The notes under the pieces: model-generated
What the model was told of the DNA's origin: nothing
The model's database searches: none
What the model saw: the letters and a program-made list of their open reading frames with translations, nothing else
From: RGIG8244 sp045592785
GTDB taxonomy: Bacteria; Verrucomicrobiota; Lentisphaeria; Victivallales; UBA1829
Direction of reading: 5' to 3'
Length of the DNA stretch: 64,000 nt
Assembly (NCBI GenBank): GCA_045592785.1
Contig: JAZNVL010000057.1
Coordinates: 73,325 to 137,324, forward strand
Translations under genes and position numbers: made by a program
Shown: piece after piece, positions 52,938 through 61,630 of the stretch
Numbering within the stretch: position 1 is the first letter of the stretch
Layout: the number at the start of each line of letters is the position of its first letter

Positions 52938-53908
52938 TCCGCGGCAATGGCAAGACTTGCCATATCGCCGATGGATTCACCCAGTTCCGCCGGAACAACT
53001 TTACAGACATCCGCAGAGATGGATAATGCCTCTCTGCGGATCTTTTTTTCCATGGCGGGCCGGATCAGGTTTTCGGATCGGGCAAAGATGCTCCCGATGA
53101 CGATCCGTTCCGGATTCAGGATGTCGATGAGGATGGATAAGCCTTCTCCCAGCCGGGTCCCGCAATCTTCATAGATCGCAAGCGCGTCGCGGTCGCCCTG
53201 ATCGGCGGCTTCCGCAATGCTCCGGGCGGTGATGCCGGAGACGGCTTCGGCGTCCGGACACCAGGCGAAGGGTGTCCCGTTATCCAGAGCGGCTTTTGCC
53301 CGCATCTGACCGAGCCGTGCGATGCCGCCCCCGGAACAGAATCCTTCGAAAGAACCGGCTTTGCCGTAACCCACGGGGCCATCCTCTGCCAGCCGGATGT
53401 GTCCACATTCGCCCGCCATGCCGTTATGTCCGGGGATGAGAGCGTTATTGGCGATGATGCCGGCGCCCAGTCCGGTACCGAACGTGAGAAAGATCATATT
53501 GGCAGTGCCGCGTCCTGCGCCGAATTTCCATTCTGCCAGCGCGCAGGCATTGGCATCGTTTTCCAGTTTCGCATCCAGTCCGGTCTGCTTGCGGACGTAT
53601 TCCACCGCCGGGATATCATCCCATCCGGGCAGATTGGGCGGGGACTGCACGATCCCGCGGGTGGGATCCAGCGGTCCGCCGCAACTGATACCGATCCCGC
53701 AGATCTGTTCTTTGGGGATCGCGTATGTTTGGAGGAGACACTCCGTCAGACGGCACATTTCGTCCAGACAGCGGTACGGATCGCGGAACTCAGCGGTGGC
53801 GAATTTTTCTTTTCCCATGATGACGGGCGGGGAATCGGGGACGAGGTGTCCCAGTATGACTGCGCATTTTGTACCACCGACATCGAAACCGATTGCATAT
53901 TCTTTCAT
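52919..53908 (-). CDS. ROK-family protein, second copy, zinc motif lost
   Basis: 329 residues. AIGFDVGGTKCAVILGH is the phosphate loop; ENDANACALAEWKFGAG has the catalytic Asp; FGTGLGAGIIANN follows. The CxCGxxGCxE zinc motif is replaced by GYGKAGSFEGFC with one Cys, unlike the ROK kinase at 23275-24276. It has no DNA-binding domain. The catalytic residue suggests kinase activity on a hexose, though loss of the zinc site has been linked to altered specificity in the family. It is a single-gene unit with its own promoter. Confidence 0.88.
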   Translation of the reverse strand: MKEYAIGFDVGGTKCAVILGHLVPDSPPVIMGKEKFATAEFRDPYRCLDEMCRLTECLLQTYAIPKEQICGIGISCGGPLDPTRGIVQSPPNLPGWDDIPAVEYVRKQTGLDAKLENDANACALAEWKFGAGRGTANMIFLTFGTGLGAGIIANNALIPGHNGMAGECGHIRLAEDGPVGYGKAGSFEGFCSGGGIARLGQMRAKAALDNGTPFAWCPDAEAVSGITARSIAEAADQGDRDALAIYEDCGTRLGEGLSILIDILNPERIVIGSIFARSENLIRPAMEKKIRREALSISADVCKVVPAELGESIGDMASLAIAADHFSPR

Positions 53909-53941
53909 GATCCATGACCTTTCTGTTCGTGATTGAGATAT

Positions 53942-53969
53942 ACAATAGCATACAATCTTCCCTTTTCAA
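53942..53969 (-). promoter_or_regulatory. Promoter of the second ROK gene
   Basis: Minus strand: TTGAAA (53969-53964), 16-bp spacer ending TGC, TATTGT (53947-53942), 34 bases before the start codon. Confidence 0.45.
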
Positions 53970-54001
53970 TAAAAAACTCTCATTCTTTCGGAATTTTATG
54001 C

Positions 54002-54029
54002 TTGAAAAACCGGAATCATGGTGTAATGT
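54002..54029 (+). promoter_or_regulatory. Promoter of the ketosynthase gene
   Basis: TTGAAA (54002-54007), 16-bp spacer, TAATGT (54024-54029). The -10 is weaker than others here; an AT-rich stretch follows (54030-54055). Confidence 0.4.
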
Positions 54030-54077
54030 ATGAATGTATAAATATATATCAAACCTTTGTCATACGGAATTTTGTCT

Positions 54078-55256
54078 ATGGAAAAAATAAAGATCACAGG
54101 ATATGGAGCCATTTCCTGCGCCGGTTTGAACGCCGAAGATTCCATCCGGAATCTCCTGGATCCCGGATATGAGTGCGGCCCGTTTCAACCCTCGGCTGCC
54201 ATCGGTACCTCGTTGCCGGTCCCCGTTTTTGAGATCCCCGATATGCCGGAAACGGAACCGGGCAGACGGAGTCATTATCTTGCGGAACAGGCCGTCGCGG
54301 AAGCCATGGAACGCGCCGGTCTGACCAGACAACAGTTGGAATCGGAACCTGTGGGTGTGATCTTCGGGACCACCATCGCCGGACAGCTTAATGATCTTCC
54401 GTTGTATGCCGCGATCCGTGCGGGCGAAGAAGCCAGTCTGGAAGGTTTGCAGCGGTATATGGCGGCAAGCCCGGCAGAATGGATCCAGCAGAAATTCGGA
54501 TTGACCGGACCCCAGATCACGCTTTCCAATGCCTGTGCTTCCGGGAGCGATATCCTGGGCGTGGCGGAACTCTGGATCCGGACAGGAATGTGCCGCAGAG
54601 TCATTGCCGTGGGCGCGGACGGGATGAACCGGGTCCCCATTGCCGGATTCTATTCTCTGGGCGTGGCATCCCTGAAAGCCTGTATGCCGTTTGACCGGGA
54701 CCGTTCCGGGTTGAACCTGGGCGAAGGTGCCGGTGCCGTCATTCTGGAATCGGATTCTGCCGCAACTGCCCGGAATGCGAAGGCTTCGTTTGCGTTTACG
54801 GCGTACGGGAACGCCTGTGACGCGTATCATATCACGCGACCGCATCCGGAGGGCAAGGGACTGCGTACTGCCATTGAAGACGCGCTTGCCCGCGCCGGGC
54901 TCACGCCGGATGATATCAGTTTTATCAATGCGCATGGTACTTCCACGCCCGCCAATGACTTCTGCGAAGGAAATCTCTTCCCCCGTATTTTCGGCGAGAA
55001 TGTCAAATACCTTTCCACCAAAGGCTGGACCGGACACACGCTGGGCGCCGCCGGTGTTCTGGAATGTGTCTTCACGCTCCTGATGATGGAACAGGAACGG
55101 ATCCCTGCGAGCCGCGGATTCCGGAATACGGATCCCGAGATCCCGATCCCGCCGGTCTCCTGTGAAACGGCATTGAAGGATGTCCGTTACGCGCTTTCCA
55201 CTTCGCTGGCATTCGGCGGTTCCAATGCGGCTGTGATCCTTGAAAGACTTTCCTGA
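54078..55256 (+). CDS. Beta-ketoacyl-ACP synthase, FabF/KAS II-like
   Basis: 392 residues from the ATG at 54078. The Cys-His-His triad is present: Cys153 in NACASGSD, His in FINAHGTSTPAND and His in KGWTGHTLGAAG. ITGYGAISCAGLN is the KAS opening; GLNLGEGAGAVILE and STSLAFGGSNAAVILERL are typical later motifs. No acyl carrier protein, reductase or malonyl transferase lies nearby, so it either serves general fatty-acid synthesis or a special acyl product. An acyl-ACP thioesterase is encoded 4 kb away on the other strand. The next gene follows by five bases. Confidence 0.9.
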   Translation: MEKIKITGYGAISCAGLNAEDSIRNLLDPGYECGPFQPSAAIGTSLPVPVFEIPDMPETEPGRRSHYLAEQAVAEAMERAGLTRQQLESEPVGVIFGTTIAGQLNDLPLYAAIRAGEEASLEGLQRYMAASPAEWIQQKFGLTGPQITLSNACASGSDILGVAELWIRTGMCRRVIAVGADGMNRVPIAGFYSLGVASLKACMPFDRDRSGLNLGEGAGAVILESDSAATARNAKASFAFTAYGNACDAYHITRPHPEGKGLRTAIEDALARAGLTPDDISFINAHGTSTPANDFCEGNLFPRIFGENVKYLSTKGWTGHTLGAAGVLECVFTLLMMEQERIPASRGFRNTDPEIPIPPVSCETALKDVRYALSTSLAFGGSNAAVILERLS

Positions 55257-55261
55257 ACATC

Positions 55262-56053
55262 ATGAAATACTTTGACGTCCACAACCATATTTTTCCTGCC
55301 AATATCGCGGCAAAAGCGGTGGGGCAGCTGGAAGAATATTACGGTTTTCACTGGGCGGGCACCGGGGAAGAAGAGGATCTGCTCCGGAGTTTGCAGCAGG
55401 GCGGGATCGGCAAAAGCGTGATCTTTTCCTGCGCGACCAAAGCCAGTCAGGTCCGGACGATCAATGATTATATCAGCTCCCTGCAGAATAAATACCCAGG
55501 TCTCTTCCTGGGGTTCGGGTCCATGCACCCGGAATTCGATGCCGTCCCGGAAGAATTGCAGCGGATGAAAGACCTGGGGCTGAAAGGAGTGAAGTTCCAC
55601 CCGGATTTTCAGCAGTTCCCCATTGACGATCCCCGGATGATGCGTATTTATGAAGCCATCGGGGACTCCATGATCATGTTGTTCCACCTGGGTGATCCGA
55701 AGACCGACTATTCCGCACCGGAACGGCTGGCGCGTGTTCTGGACCGTTTGCCGGAGGCGAAGATCATTGCCGCTCACATGGGCGGTTATCAGGTTTGGGA
55801 ACGGGCGGAACGTGCGCTCGCGGGCAGGGATCTGTATTTTGATATTTCCAGTACGATTCCTCATGCGGGAGTGGAAACGGTACGCCGTCTGGTGCTGAAA
55901 CACGGGGCGGAGAAGGTATTGTTTGCCAGTGATTACCCTGCGATCAGTCACGAACAGGCGATCGCGGATGTTTTGTCTCTCGGACTTCCGGACGATATGC
56001 TGGAAAAGATCTTTTACCGTAATGCAGAAACATTATTGGGAGAGAATGTATGA
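55262..56053 (+). CDS. Amidohydrolase-family metal-dependent hydrolase
   Basis: 263 residues. FDVHNHIFPANIA gives the HxH metal pair; GLKGVKFHPDFQ, HLGDPKT, IIAAHMGGYQVWE and LFASDYPAISHEQAI supply the later ligands, with the terminal Asp in SDYP. This is the amidohydrolase_2 pattern (PF04909-type) that includes decarboxylases and lactonases. The actual substrate is unknown. It overlaps the GT2 gene by four bases. Confidence 0.85.
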   Translation: MKYFDVHNHIFPANIAAKAVGQLEEYYGFHWAGTGEEEDLLRSLQQGGIGKSVIFSCATKASQVRTINDYISSLQNKYPGLFLGFGSMHPEFDAVPEELQRMKDLGLKGVKFHPDFQQFPIDDPRMMRIYEAIGDSMIMLFHLGDPKTDYSAPERLARVLDRLPEAKIIAAHMGGYQVWERAERALAGRDLYFDISSTIPHAGVETVRRLVLKHGAEKVLFASDYPAISHEQAIADVLSLGLPDDMLEKIFYRNAETLLGENV

Positions 56054-56781
56054 TGAAGTATACCGTTGTTTTACCGACACTCAATGAGGAGGAAAATATC
56101 GGCACCATGATCCGCAGCTTGATGTCCCTGCCGGAACCTCCGGCGGAGATCCGCGTGGTGGACGATCATTCCTCCGATGGTACGCAGCAGGTGGTGACCG
56201 GATTGGAAAAGGAATACCCGGGCGTGGTCCATTTCATGCTCAATGCGGGGCGGAAATCCCTTTCTGCCAGTGTTGTCACCGGATTTGATGCTGCCTCAAC
56301 AGAGATCCTGTTGTGTATGGATGCGGATGGACAGCATCGTGTGCAGGATGTGCCGCTCCTGGTCAAAGCCATTGCGGAAGGCAGCAGTATCGCCATCGGA
56401 TCCCGTTACGTTGAGAATGGCGGATTCGCGCAGAAATGGAACTTCTTCCGTGTCCTGATGAGTCGCAGTGCCGCCTTTATGGCGTTTGCTTCTCTGCATG
56501 TGAAAGTGAAAGATCCCATGTCCGGATTTTTTGCGGTGCGGGATACGGCATACCGGAGCATCCGCAAGGGTCTTGCGCCCGATGGATTCAAGATCATGCT
56601 GGAGATCCTTTATCTTCTGCAACTCACCGGGGATACCCGCGTGAAGGAATGCGGCATCATTTTTGAATTGCGTCAGAAGGGGGAAAGCAAGTTGACTGCC
56701 AAAACGATCCGGCAGTATCTTGCCATGCTTGTCTCATGTATGGTCCGGCGCGGAAAACTCAAGCGGCTTCTTGCGGAGTAA
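56050..56781 (+). CDS. Family 2 glycosyltransferase, polyprenyl-phosphate mannosyltransferase-like
   Basis: 243 residues. YTVVLPTLNEEENIGTMI, VVDDHSSDGT and the DxD-bearing CMDADGQH mark a GT2 enzyme; VKDPMSGFFAVRD and DGFKIMLEIL match dolichol-phosphate-mannose synthases. There is no C-terminal membrane domain, as in the soluble bacterial form. It would load sugar on polyprenyl phosphate, the donor for GT39-type transferases, and a GT39-like gene is convergent and overlapping. Its last 48 bases overlap the 3' end of that gene. The ATG at 56050 overlaps the previous stop; an ATG three bases on is also possible. Confidence 0.88.
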   Translation: MMKYTVVLPTLNEEENIGTMIRSLMSLPEPPAEIRVVDDHSSDGTQQVVTGLEKEYPGVVHFMLNAGRKSLSASVVTGFDAASTEILLCMDADGQHRVQDVPLLVKAIAEGSSIAIGSRYVENGGFAQKWNFFRVLMSRSAAFMAFASLHVKVKDPMSGFFAVRDTAYRSIRKGLAPDGFKIMLEILYLLQLTGDTRVKECGIIFELRQKGESKLTAKTIRQYLAMLVSCMVRRGKLKRLLAE

Positions 56782-58086
56782 GCTATACAGCTTTGTGAGG
56801 GCGACAGCCGCAAACAGGATCATGACCGGATCCAGGAACGGGATCCGGTGTCGCATCTGCAGATGCGCGATCGCGTGGACAGCCCAGCCTGTCCCCGCGA
56901 TCATCCAGCAGAACAACAGTACATCCCATCGCCTGATATAAAAATACATTCCCAGTAATCCCAGGAGAAAGAGGATCGATTCAAAGATCCCGACGGCAAA
57001 GAACACGAGTTCGTGGTGAGCCCCGCGCAACGGCCACGGACGGATGAAATGCCAGGCTTTCTGCATGGTCATGTGAAGATATTCCCCTGCGCCCATCGCG
57101 TGTATCTCTTCTCTTGTCAGCTCCATGAGACGCTGATTCTGTTCCGGCGGAGGCATATCCGCAGGCAATGATTTCGCCGTCGCAATGGCTCGGTCCCAGC
57201 CCTTTGCCTGATGTTTCAGAAAATCCGTCCCGTTCTCCGCCCGGTATGCCATTGCATTATCCCGGTTGTTCCCCACGAAAAAGTTGTATCCGCCCAGAAA
57301 GTATACCGGATTGCATTTGCCGAAATGAACATAACTGCGGATCCCGTCCGGCGCAAGACAGAGCAGAAACACGCCGGCGTAGATCAGATAATTCCGCAGA
57401 CAATGCCGTTTCTCTTCTGCCGGGAATGCCGAGTCACCCTTGAAAAAGTAACGGAGCAGCATGTAAACCGCAAACGCGGGGAGCAATGCTCCGGCAGTTC
57501 CCCGCGTCAATGCGGCAAGTCCGCCCGCCAATCCGGTGAAGGCGTATTTCTTCCATCCCTGCAGGGAGAAGAATGCGGTGAAATAAAGCAGAAGGAACAT
57601 GGTGAAATACCCTTCCGAAGAAAACCGCAGCGTAAACAACCGGAACATGGGATGAAGCAGAAAGAGTCCCAATGCCGTCCAGCCGCATTTTATCCCGCCG
57701 AGATAACGTCCGCCGTGATAGATCGCAAGCATGATGACGAAGTGTACCAATGCAAGAAATACCGCCGCTCCGAAAATGCGTCCGCCCGCAAGGAAAAGGA
57801 ATATCCCTGCCGATACAGGCAGAAAAGGCGAACGGAATGCTTCCGGGCGGACCGCATCGGGCGCGGACCAGGGGGCTTCGTAATAACGTTCCGCCGGATT
57901 GGTAAGCGTTCCTGTTTTTGCGAAAGACTCCGCCAGTGCCAGATATTCGGTCCCGTCGTCATGAAGGAAGAACGCCGTTTTCTGATACGCCATGTAAGTG
58001 AGCGCGGCACAATGAAAAACAGCAACGAGGAGCAGAACGGGAAAGAGGAACCGGTCAGGGAACAACGTTTTCCGGAACTGCTTCAC
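56734..58086 (-). CDS. GT39/ArnT-like polytopic glycosyltransferase
   Basis: 450 residues from a GTG at 58086, which has AGGTG upstream; another in-frame GTG lies nine bases earlier. About ten membrane helices with an early periplasmic loop bearing FFLHDDGTEYLALAESF, where the GT39/GT83 catalytic Asp pair (DD) sits. The remaining loops are short. It should transfer a sugar from a polyprenyl-phosphate donor to a lipid or protein at the periplasmic face. The convergent GT2 gene could make that donor. Last gene of the aroA-thioesterase-waaA transcript. Confidence 0.8.
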   Translation of the reverse strand: MKQFRKTLFPDRFLFPVLLLVAVFHCAALTYMAYQKTAFFLHDDGTEYLALAESFAKTGTLTNPAERYYEAPWSAPDAVRPEAFRSPFLPVSAGIFLFLAGGRIFGAAVFLALVHFVIMLAIYHGGRYLGGIKCGWTALGLFLLHPMFRLFTLRFSSEGYFTMFLLLYFTAFFSLQGWKKYAFTGLAGGLAALTRGTAGALLPAFAVYMLLRYFFKGDSAFPAEEKRHCLRNYLIYAGVFLLCLAPDGIRSYVHFGKCNPVYFLGGYNFFVGNNRDNAMAYRAENGTDFLKHQAKGWDRAIATAKSLPADMPPPEQNQRLMELTREEIHAMGAGEYLHMTMQKAWHFIRPWPLRGAHHELVFFAVGIFESILFLLGLLGMYFYIRRWDVLLFCWMIAGTGWAVHAIAHLQMRHRIPFLDPVMILFAAVALTKLYSLLRKKPLEFSAPDHT

Positions 58087-58096
58087 GGGGAGCACC

Positions 58097-59377
58097 TCAT
58101 AATGTCTTTTTCAAAAGTTCGAGCGAACGTTCCAGCGCACCCCGGTTCGCCAGCATGGTCTCCTGCGCGGTTTGCGCCAGACGTTTGACTTCGGCGGGAT
58201 CGTTGAGCAGTTCCAGCATGGCATCGGGCAGTGCGGAATCCGGTTCCACGATCCGGACGGCGTGATTCTTTTTCAGGGCATCCAGCGCCTGCCGGAAGTT
58301 TTTGAGTTTCGGTCCGGTGAGAATGGCTTTCCCGATCACCGCAGGTTCGATGATGCTTTGTCCTTCGTCATTGCCCGCAAACGTCTTGCCCATGATGACG
58401 ATATCCGAACTCTTGATGAAGGAGGCCAGTTCCCCGGTGGTGTCCGCCAGAAGTACATCCAGTTCCCCTTCCGGCGTTCCGCCCAGACTTCTCCGGTGAT
58501 ACCGGAACGGTGTTTTTTCCAGAAGTTTTTCGATCTCGTTGCCCCGTTCGGCATGACGGGGGACCAGGATGAGTTTTGCGTTTTTCTTTGTCTCCCGCAC
58601 TTTCCGGAACGAGTCGATAATCAGAGCATCTTCCGGTGAATGGGTGGAGGCGCCGATGAACACACCATCGTGACCGGTACCGAAAATGGGGGCAAGATCG
58701 AAGCCGGGGCCGGGAGGCGGTGTCTGATCGAATTTGATATTGCCCGTCACCGAGATCCGGTCTTTGATGTCCGGGGCGATGACTTCCAGCCGTTCCCGGT
58801 CGGTTTCGGTCTGTACGCCGATGGCGTCGAAACAGCGGAGGATGGGGGCGAAGAATTTGCGGAATCTGCGGTATCCCTTGAAGGATTTGTCGGAGATCCG
58901 GGTATTGATGAGAACGGTGCGCACCTGATTCTGTTTTGCCATACACACCAGATTGGGCCACAGTTCCGTTTCAAAGATCACCAGCGCGGAGGGACGGAGG
59001 ATCCGGTATGCGGTCCGCACAAAACAGGTCAGGTCGATGGGGCAGAAGATGACCGCTGTATTGGGCGGACATTTCGTTCGCGCGATTTCCTGTCCGGTGG
59101 TGGTCGTGGTACTCAGGATGAACTTCCGGTCCGGGGCATCCTTCACCCATTTGTTGAGGAGCGTGAGAGCCAGATTGGTTTCGCCCACGCTGACGGCATG
59201 GAGCCAGACTCCGCCGGCGTATTCTTCCAGTTCAAGGCGTTTTTCTGCGGAGAAAATACCGAACCGTTCCCAATAACTTTTCTTGTGTCCGGGCCGCCGG
59301 ATCAGTTTCCAGATGAGGCCGGGCAGGAAAAAAGGGAATACAAAGGGGAACAGCAGGCGATAAATGAAAAGCATCAT
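58097..59377 (-). CDS. waaA: Kdo transferase WaaA
   Basis: 426 residues, usual length. A membrane-proximal N-terminal helix (FIYRLLFPFVFPFFLPGLIW), VWLHAVSVGETNLALTLLNK with the catalytic Glu, FETELWPNLVCMAK and GASTHSPEDALIIDSFRK are WaaA (KdtA) signatures. It moves one or more Kdo units from CMP-Kdo to lipid A precursor. It uses the product of the kdsB gene in this window. It sits six bases after the thioesterase gene. Confidence 0.95.
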   Translation of the reverse strand: MMLFIYRLLFPFVFPFFLPGLIWKLIRRPGHKKSYWERFGIFSAEKRLELEEYAGGVWLHAVSVGETNLALTLLNKWVKDAPDRKFILSTTTTTGQEIARTKCPPNTAVIFCPIDLTCFVRTAYRILRPSALVIFETELWPNLVCMAKQNQVRTVLINTRISDKSFKGYRRFRKFFAPILRCFDAIGVQTETDRERLEVIAPDIKDRISVTGNIKFDQTPPPGPGFDLAPIFGTGHDGVFIGASTHSPEDALIIDSFRKVRETKKNAKLILVPRHAERGNEIEKLLEKTPFRYHRRSLGGTPEGELDVLLADTTGELASFIKSSDIVIMGKTFAGNDEGQSIIEPAVIGKAILTGPKLKNFRQALDALKKNHAVRIVEPDSALPDAMLELLNDPAEVKRLAQTAQETMLANRGALERSLELLKKTL

Positions 59378-59383
59378 GTTGAC

Positions 59384-60151
59384 TTATTTCTCCGAAGGCT
59401 TGAACTCAAAAATCCCTGCGGCGGTGAACACATTGCGTCCGTCCGGAAGGATGCCGGAAACAGTGAACGCACCGGTTTCCGGGTCCGCATCGCCGATACA
59501 TTGGAATGATTCGCCGAACTTCACCGAGGTATTGAAGTTGATCTTGATGTCATGGAAGAACACACTGCGCTGGAAATGATGTGCCAGATAATCCTGGGTG
59601 AACATCACATAATACGCATTGTTCATGTGGTCGTTGTAATCAATATGCGATTGCGCGGCGGTCACGGAAATGGAGTCTCCGCAGCCTGTCGCCTGGGGCA
59701 ATTTTCCGGGATCCGGGAAGAACCCTTCTTTCTCTTCGTTCTTCGGCAGATGTTCTTTCACGATCTGTGCCGGATTCAGCGGACGGAGCGTTTTCCAGTC
59801 AAGAGTCAGCCAGAAACTGGAAGCGTAACCATAACGTTCCCCGGTCTCTTTGTTGAATAATTCATAGTGCCGGACCGCGAAAAGCCGGCTGAGCCCTTTG
59901 GGATAGGTCCGCACCAGAACCGTTTCGCCGGATTTCGGGTAACGATCCATGTGCAGCTGCATTCTGGCAAGGACCCAGATGATGTTCAGGTCCCGCAGGC
60001 TGGACATGCCCACTCCCAGGATCCCGGCGTGACGCGCCGCGGAATCCTGCAGGTAATCAAAGATGATGTGATTGCGGACTTGGGAATCCGGGCCGATATC
60101 ATTCAGCCGGACCTCATAAGTGACTTCCAAAACATTCTGCAAGATGCTCAT
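59384..60151 (-). CDS. Acyl-ACP thioesterase (FatA/FatB-like hotdog fold)
   Basis: 255 residues from the ATG at 60151, which follows GAGGCGTAGA. Two hotdog domains: the first with LNDIGPDSQVRNHIIFDYLQ and RMQLHMDRYPKSGETVLVRT, the second with AAQSHIDYNDHMNNAYYVMF, the Asn/His part of the catalytic site. These enzymes release fatty acids from acyl carrier protein. The operon with waaA and aroA is of mixed function, so the role in lipid A or storage lipid is open. Confidence 0.88.
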   Translation of the reverse strand: MSILQNVLEVTYEVRLNDIGPDSQVRNHIIFDYLQDSAARHAGILGVGMSSLRDLNIIWVLARMQLHMDRYPKSGETVLVRTYPKGLSRLFAVRHYELFNKETGERYGYASSFWLTLDWKTLRPLNPAQIVKEHLPKNEEKEGFFPDPGKLPQATGCGDSISVTAAQSHIDYNDHMNNAYYVMFTQDYLAHHFQRSVFFHDIKINFNTSVKFGESFQCIGDADPETGAFTVSGILPDGRNVFTAAGIFEFKPSEK

Positions 60152-60159
60152 TCTACGCC

Positions 60160-61443
60160 TCAATTTTCGTAAAATGCGCCGCCCAGAGCGGTGAAGTCAC
60201 GGAAGAAACCGGGATAGGTCACGGAAATACATTCCGCCCCGTCGATCACGGTGGTTTCGTTGGGGTTCTTAACGGCGAATCCGGCAACTGCCAGCGACAT
60301 GGCGATCCGGTGATCCAGATAGCTGTCCACATGAGCACCCCGGAGTTTTCCGCCGGTGATCGCCAGTCCATCCTCAAATTCTTCCACCTGGATGCCCATT
60401 TTCTGCAATTCCACAGTCATGCAGCGGATCCGGTCGGTTTCTTTGATCCGGGCTTGTGCCACGTTTTTGAATACACTTCTTCCTTCGGCGCAAGCGGCTG
60501 CCACGGAAAGAATGGGCAGCGCATCGGGCGTATCGTTCAGATCCAGTTCCACGGCGTGGAGTTTGGTCCCCGGTTTCACTTCCAGACCGTCGGCAGTGCG
60601 GACGATCTTCGCCCCCATCTGCTCCATGAAGTCCACGACCTTGCGGTCGCCCTGGGTATCGTTGAAATCCAGATTGCCGATTTTGATCCCGCCGCCGGTA
60701 ACGGCTGCCGCCACCATGGGGAAGCAGGCACTGGAAAAGTCCCCGGGGATCTGTTCGCTGAACGGACGATAGGATTGTCTGCCGGGAATCTCGAACCGGG
60801 TGTAATCTTTGTTCTTGCGGAACATGATCTTCTGCCGTGTGAGCCAGTCAAGCGTGATGTCCACATAGGGGACTTCGTTGAGGTTGTTGACCAGAATGAC
60901 AGAATCCTTGGGGGCGAGGGGCGCGCTCAAAAGCAACGCACTCAAATACTGGGAGGATTTCCCATCCACCACGGTTTCGCCGCCGGTCATGGGGCCTTCC
61001 ACCTGGAACGGACACTTCCCGCCTTCCGAGGACGTACTTTTTACGCCCAGAAGAGCCAACGCTTCCAGCAGGGACGCCATGGGCCGTGACCGCAGGGAAT
61101 CGTCGCCATCGAACGTGATCCGTGCCGGCAGAAGCGAAGCCATCGCCGCGAACAGTTTGATCCCGGTCCCGGAATTGCCCATATTGATGACCCCGGCAGG
61201 TTCCAGAAGATTGCCGCCGGTCCCGGAGATCGTCCAGATGCTGTCATTGCCGCGTTTGATCCAGGCACCGAAAGTGGATGCCGCTGTCAGACTGGAAATG
61301 GTATCGGCAGAGACGAGCGGGGATTTGATAATGGATGTGCCTTTCGCCAGGGTGGCGATCACAAGTGCACGGATGGTATGCGATTTCGATCCCGGCGCCT
61401 GAATGGAACCGCTGATCACATGTTTTGATACAGAAAGTTTCAT
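60160..61443 (-). CDS. aroA: 3-phosphoshikimate 1-carboxyvinyltransferase (EPSP synthase)
   Basis: 427 residues from the ATG at 61443, preceded by AGAGGAAC; the open frame extends upstream but outside family boundaries. SIQAPGSKSHTIRALVIATL, NMGNSGTGIKLFAAMAS, DDSLRSRPMASLLEAL and ARIKETDRIRCMTVELQ are EPSP synthase signatures. It joins PEP to shikimate-3-phosphate in aromatic amino-acid synthesis. The glyphosate-site GNSGTG is intact. It leads the four-gene operon down to 56734. Confidence 0.96.
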   Translation of the reverse strand: MKLSVSKHVISGSIQAPGSKSHTIRALVIATLAKGTSIIKSPLVSADTISSLTAASTFGAWIKRGNDSIWTISGTGGNLLEPAGVINMGNSGTGIKLFAAMASLLPARITFDGDDSLRSRPMASLLEALALLGVKSTSSEGGKCPFQVEGPMTGGETVVDGKSSQYLSALLLSAPLAPKDSVILVNNLNEVPYVDITLDWLTRQKIMFRKNKDYTRFEIPGRQSYRPFSEQIPGDFSSACFPMVAAAVTGGGIKIGNLDFNDTQGDRKVVDFMEQMGAKIVRTADGLEVKPGTKLHAVELDLNDTPDALPILSVAAACAEGRSVFKNVAQARIKETDRIRCMTVELQKMGIQVEEFEDGLAITGGKLRGAHVDSYLDHRIAMSLAVAGFAVKNPNETTVIDGAECISVTYPGFFRDFTALGGAFYEN

Positions 61444-61477
61444 AATCGTTGTTCCTCTGTTGATCGTACATTCCGGT

Positions 61478-61486
61478 AATATATCA
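61478..61486 (-). promoter_or_regulatory. Possible extended -10 promoter of the aroA operon
   Basis: Minus strand TGATATATT (61486-61478), 35 bases before the aroA ATG. No good -35 is in place, so activity would depend on the TGn extension. Confidence 0.35.
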
Positions 61487-61570
61487 CACTTTTTGCAAAA
61501 TGATAGTCCATTTTCTATTCTTTTTAAAAGAATTATTTCGTTTCTGCAAACCGCTTTGCCGGATTTGTAC

Positions 61571-61599
61571 TTGACAAATACCGCAATGCCGGTTACATT
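61571..61599 (+). promoter_or_regulatory. Promoter of the GntP permease gene
   Basis: Perfect TTGACA (61571-61576), 17-bp spacer, TACATT (61594-61599), 32 bases before the ATG. GGAGG precedes the start. Confidence 0.55.
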
Positions 61600-61630
61600 A
61601 CCCGCAAACCTTAACACATGGAGGTAATGT

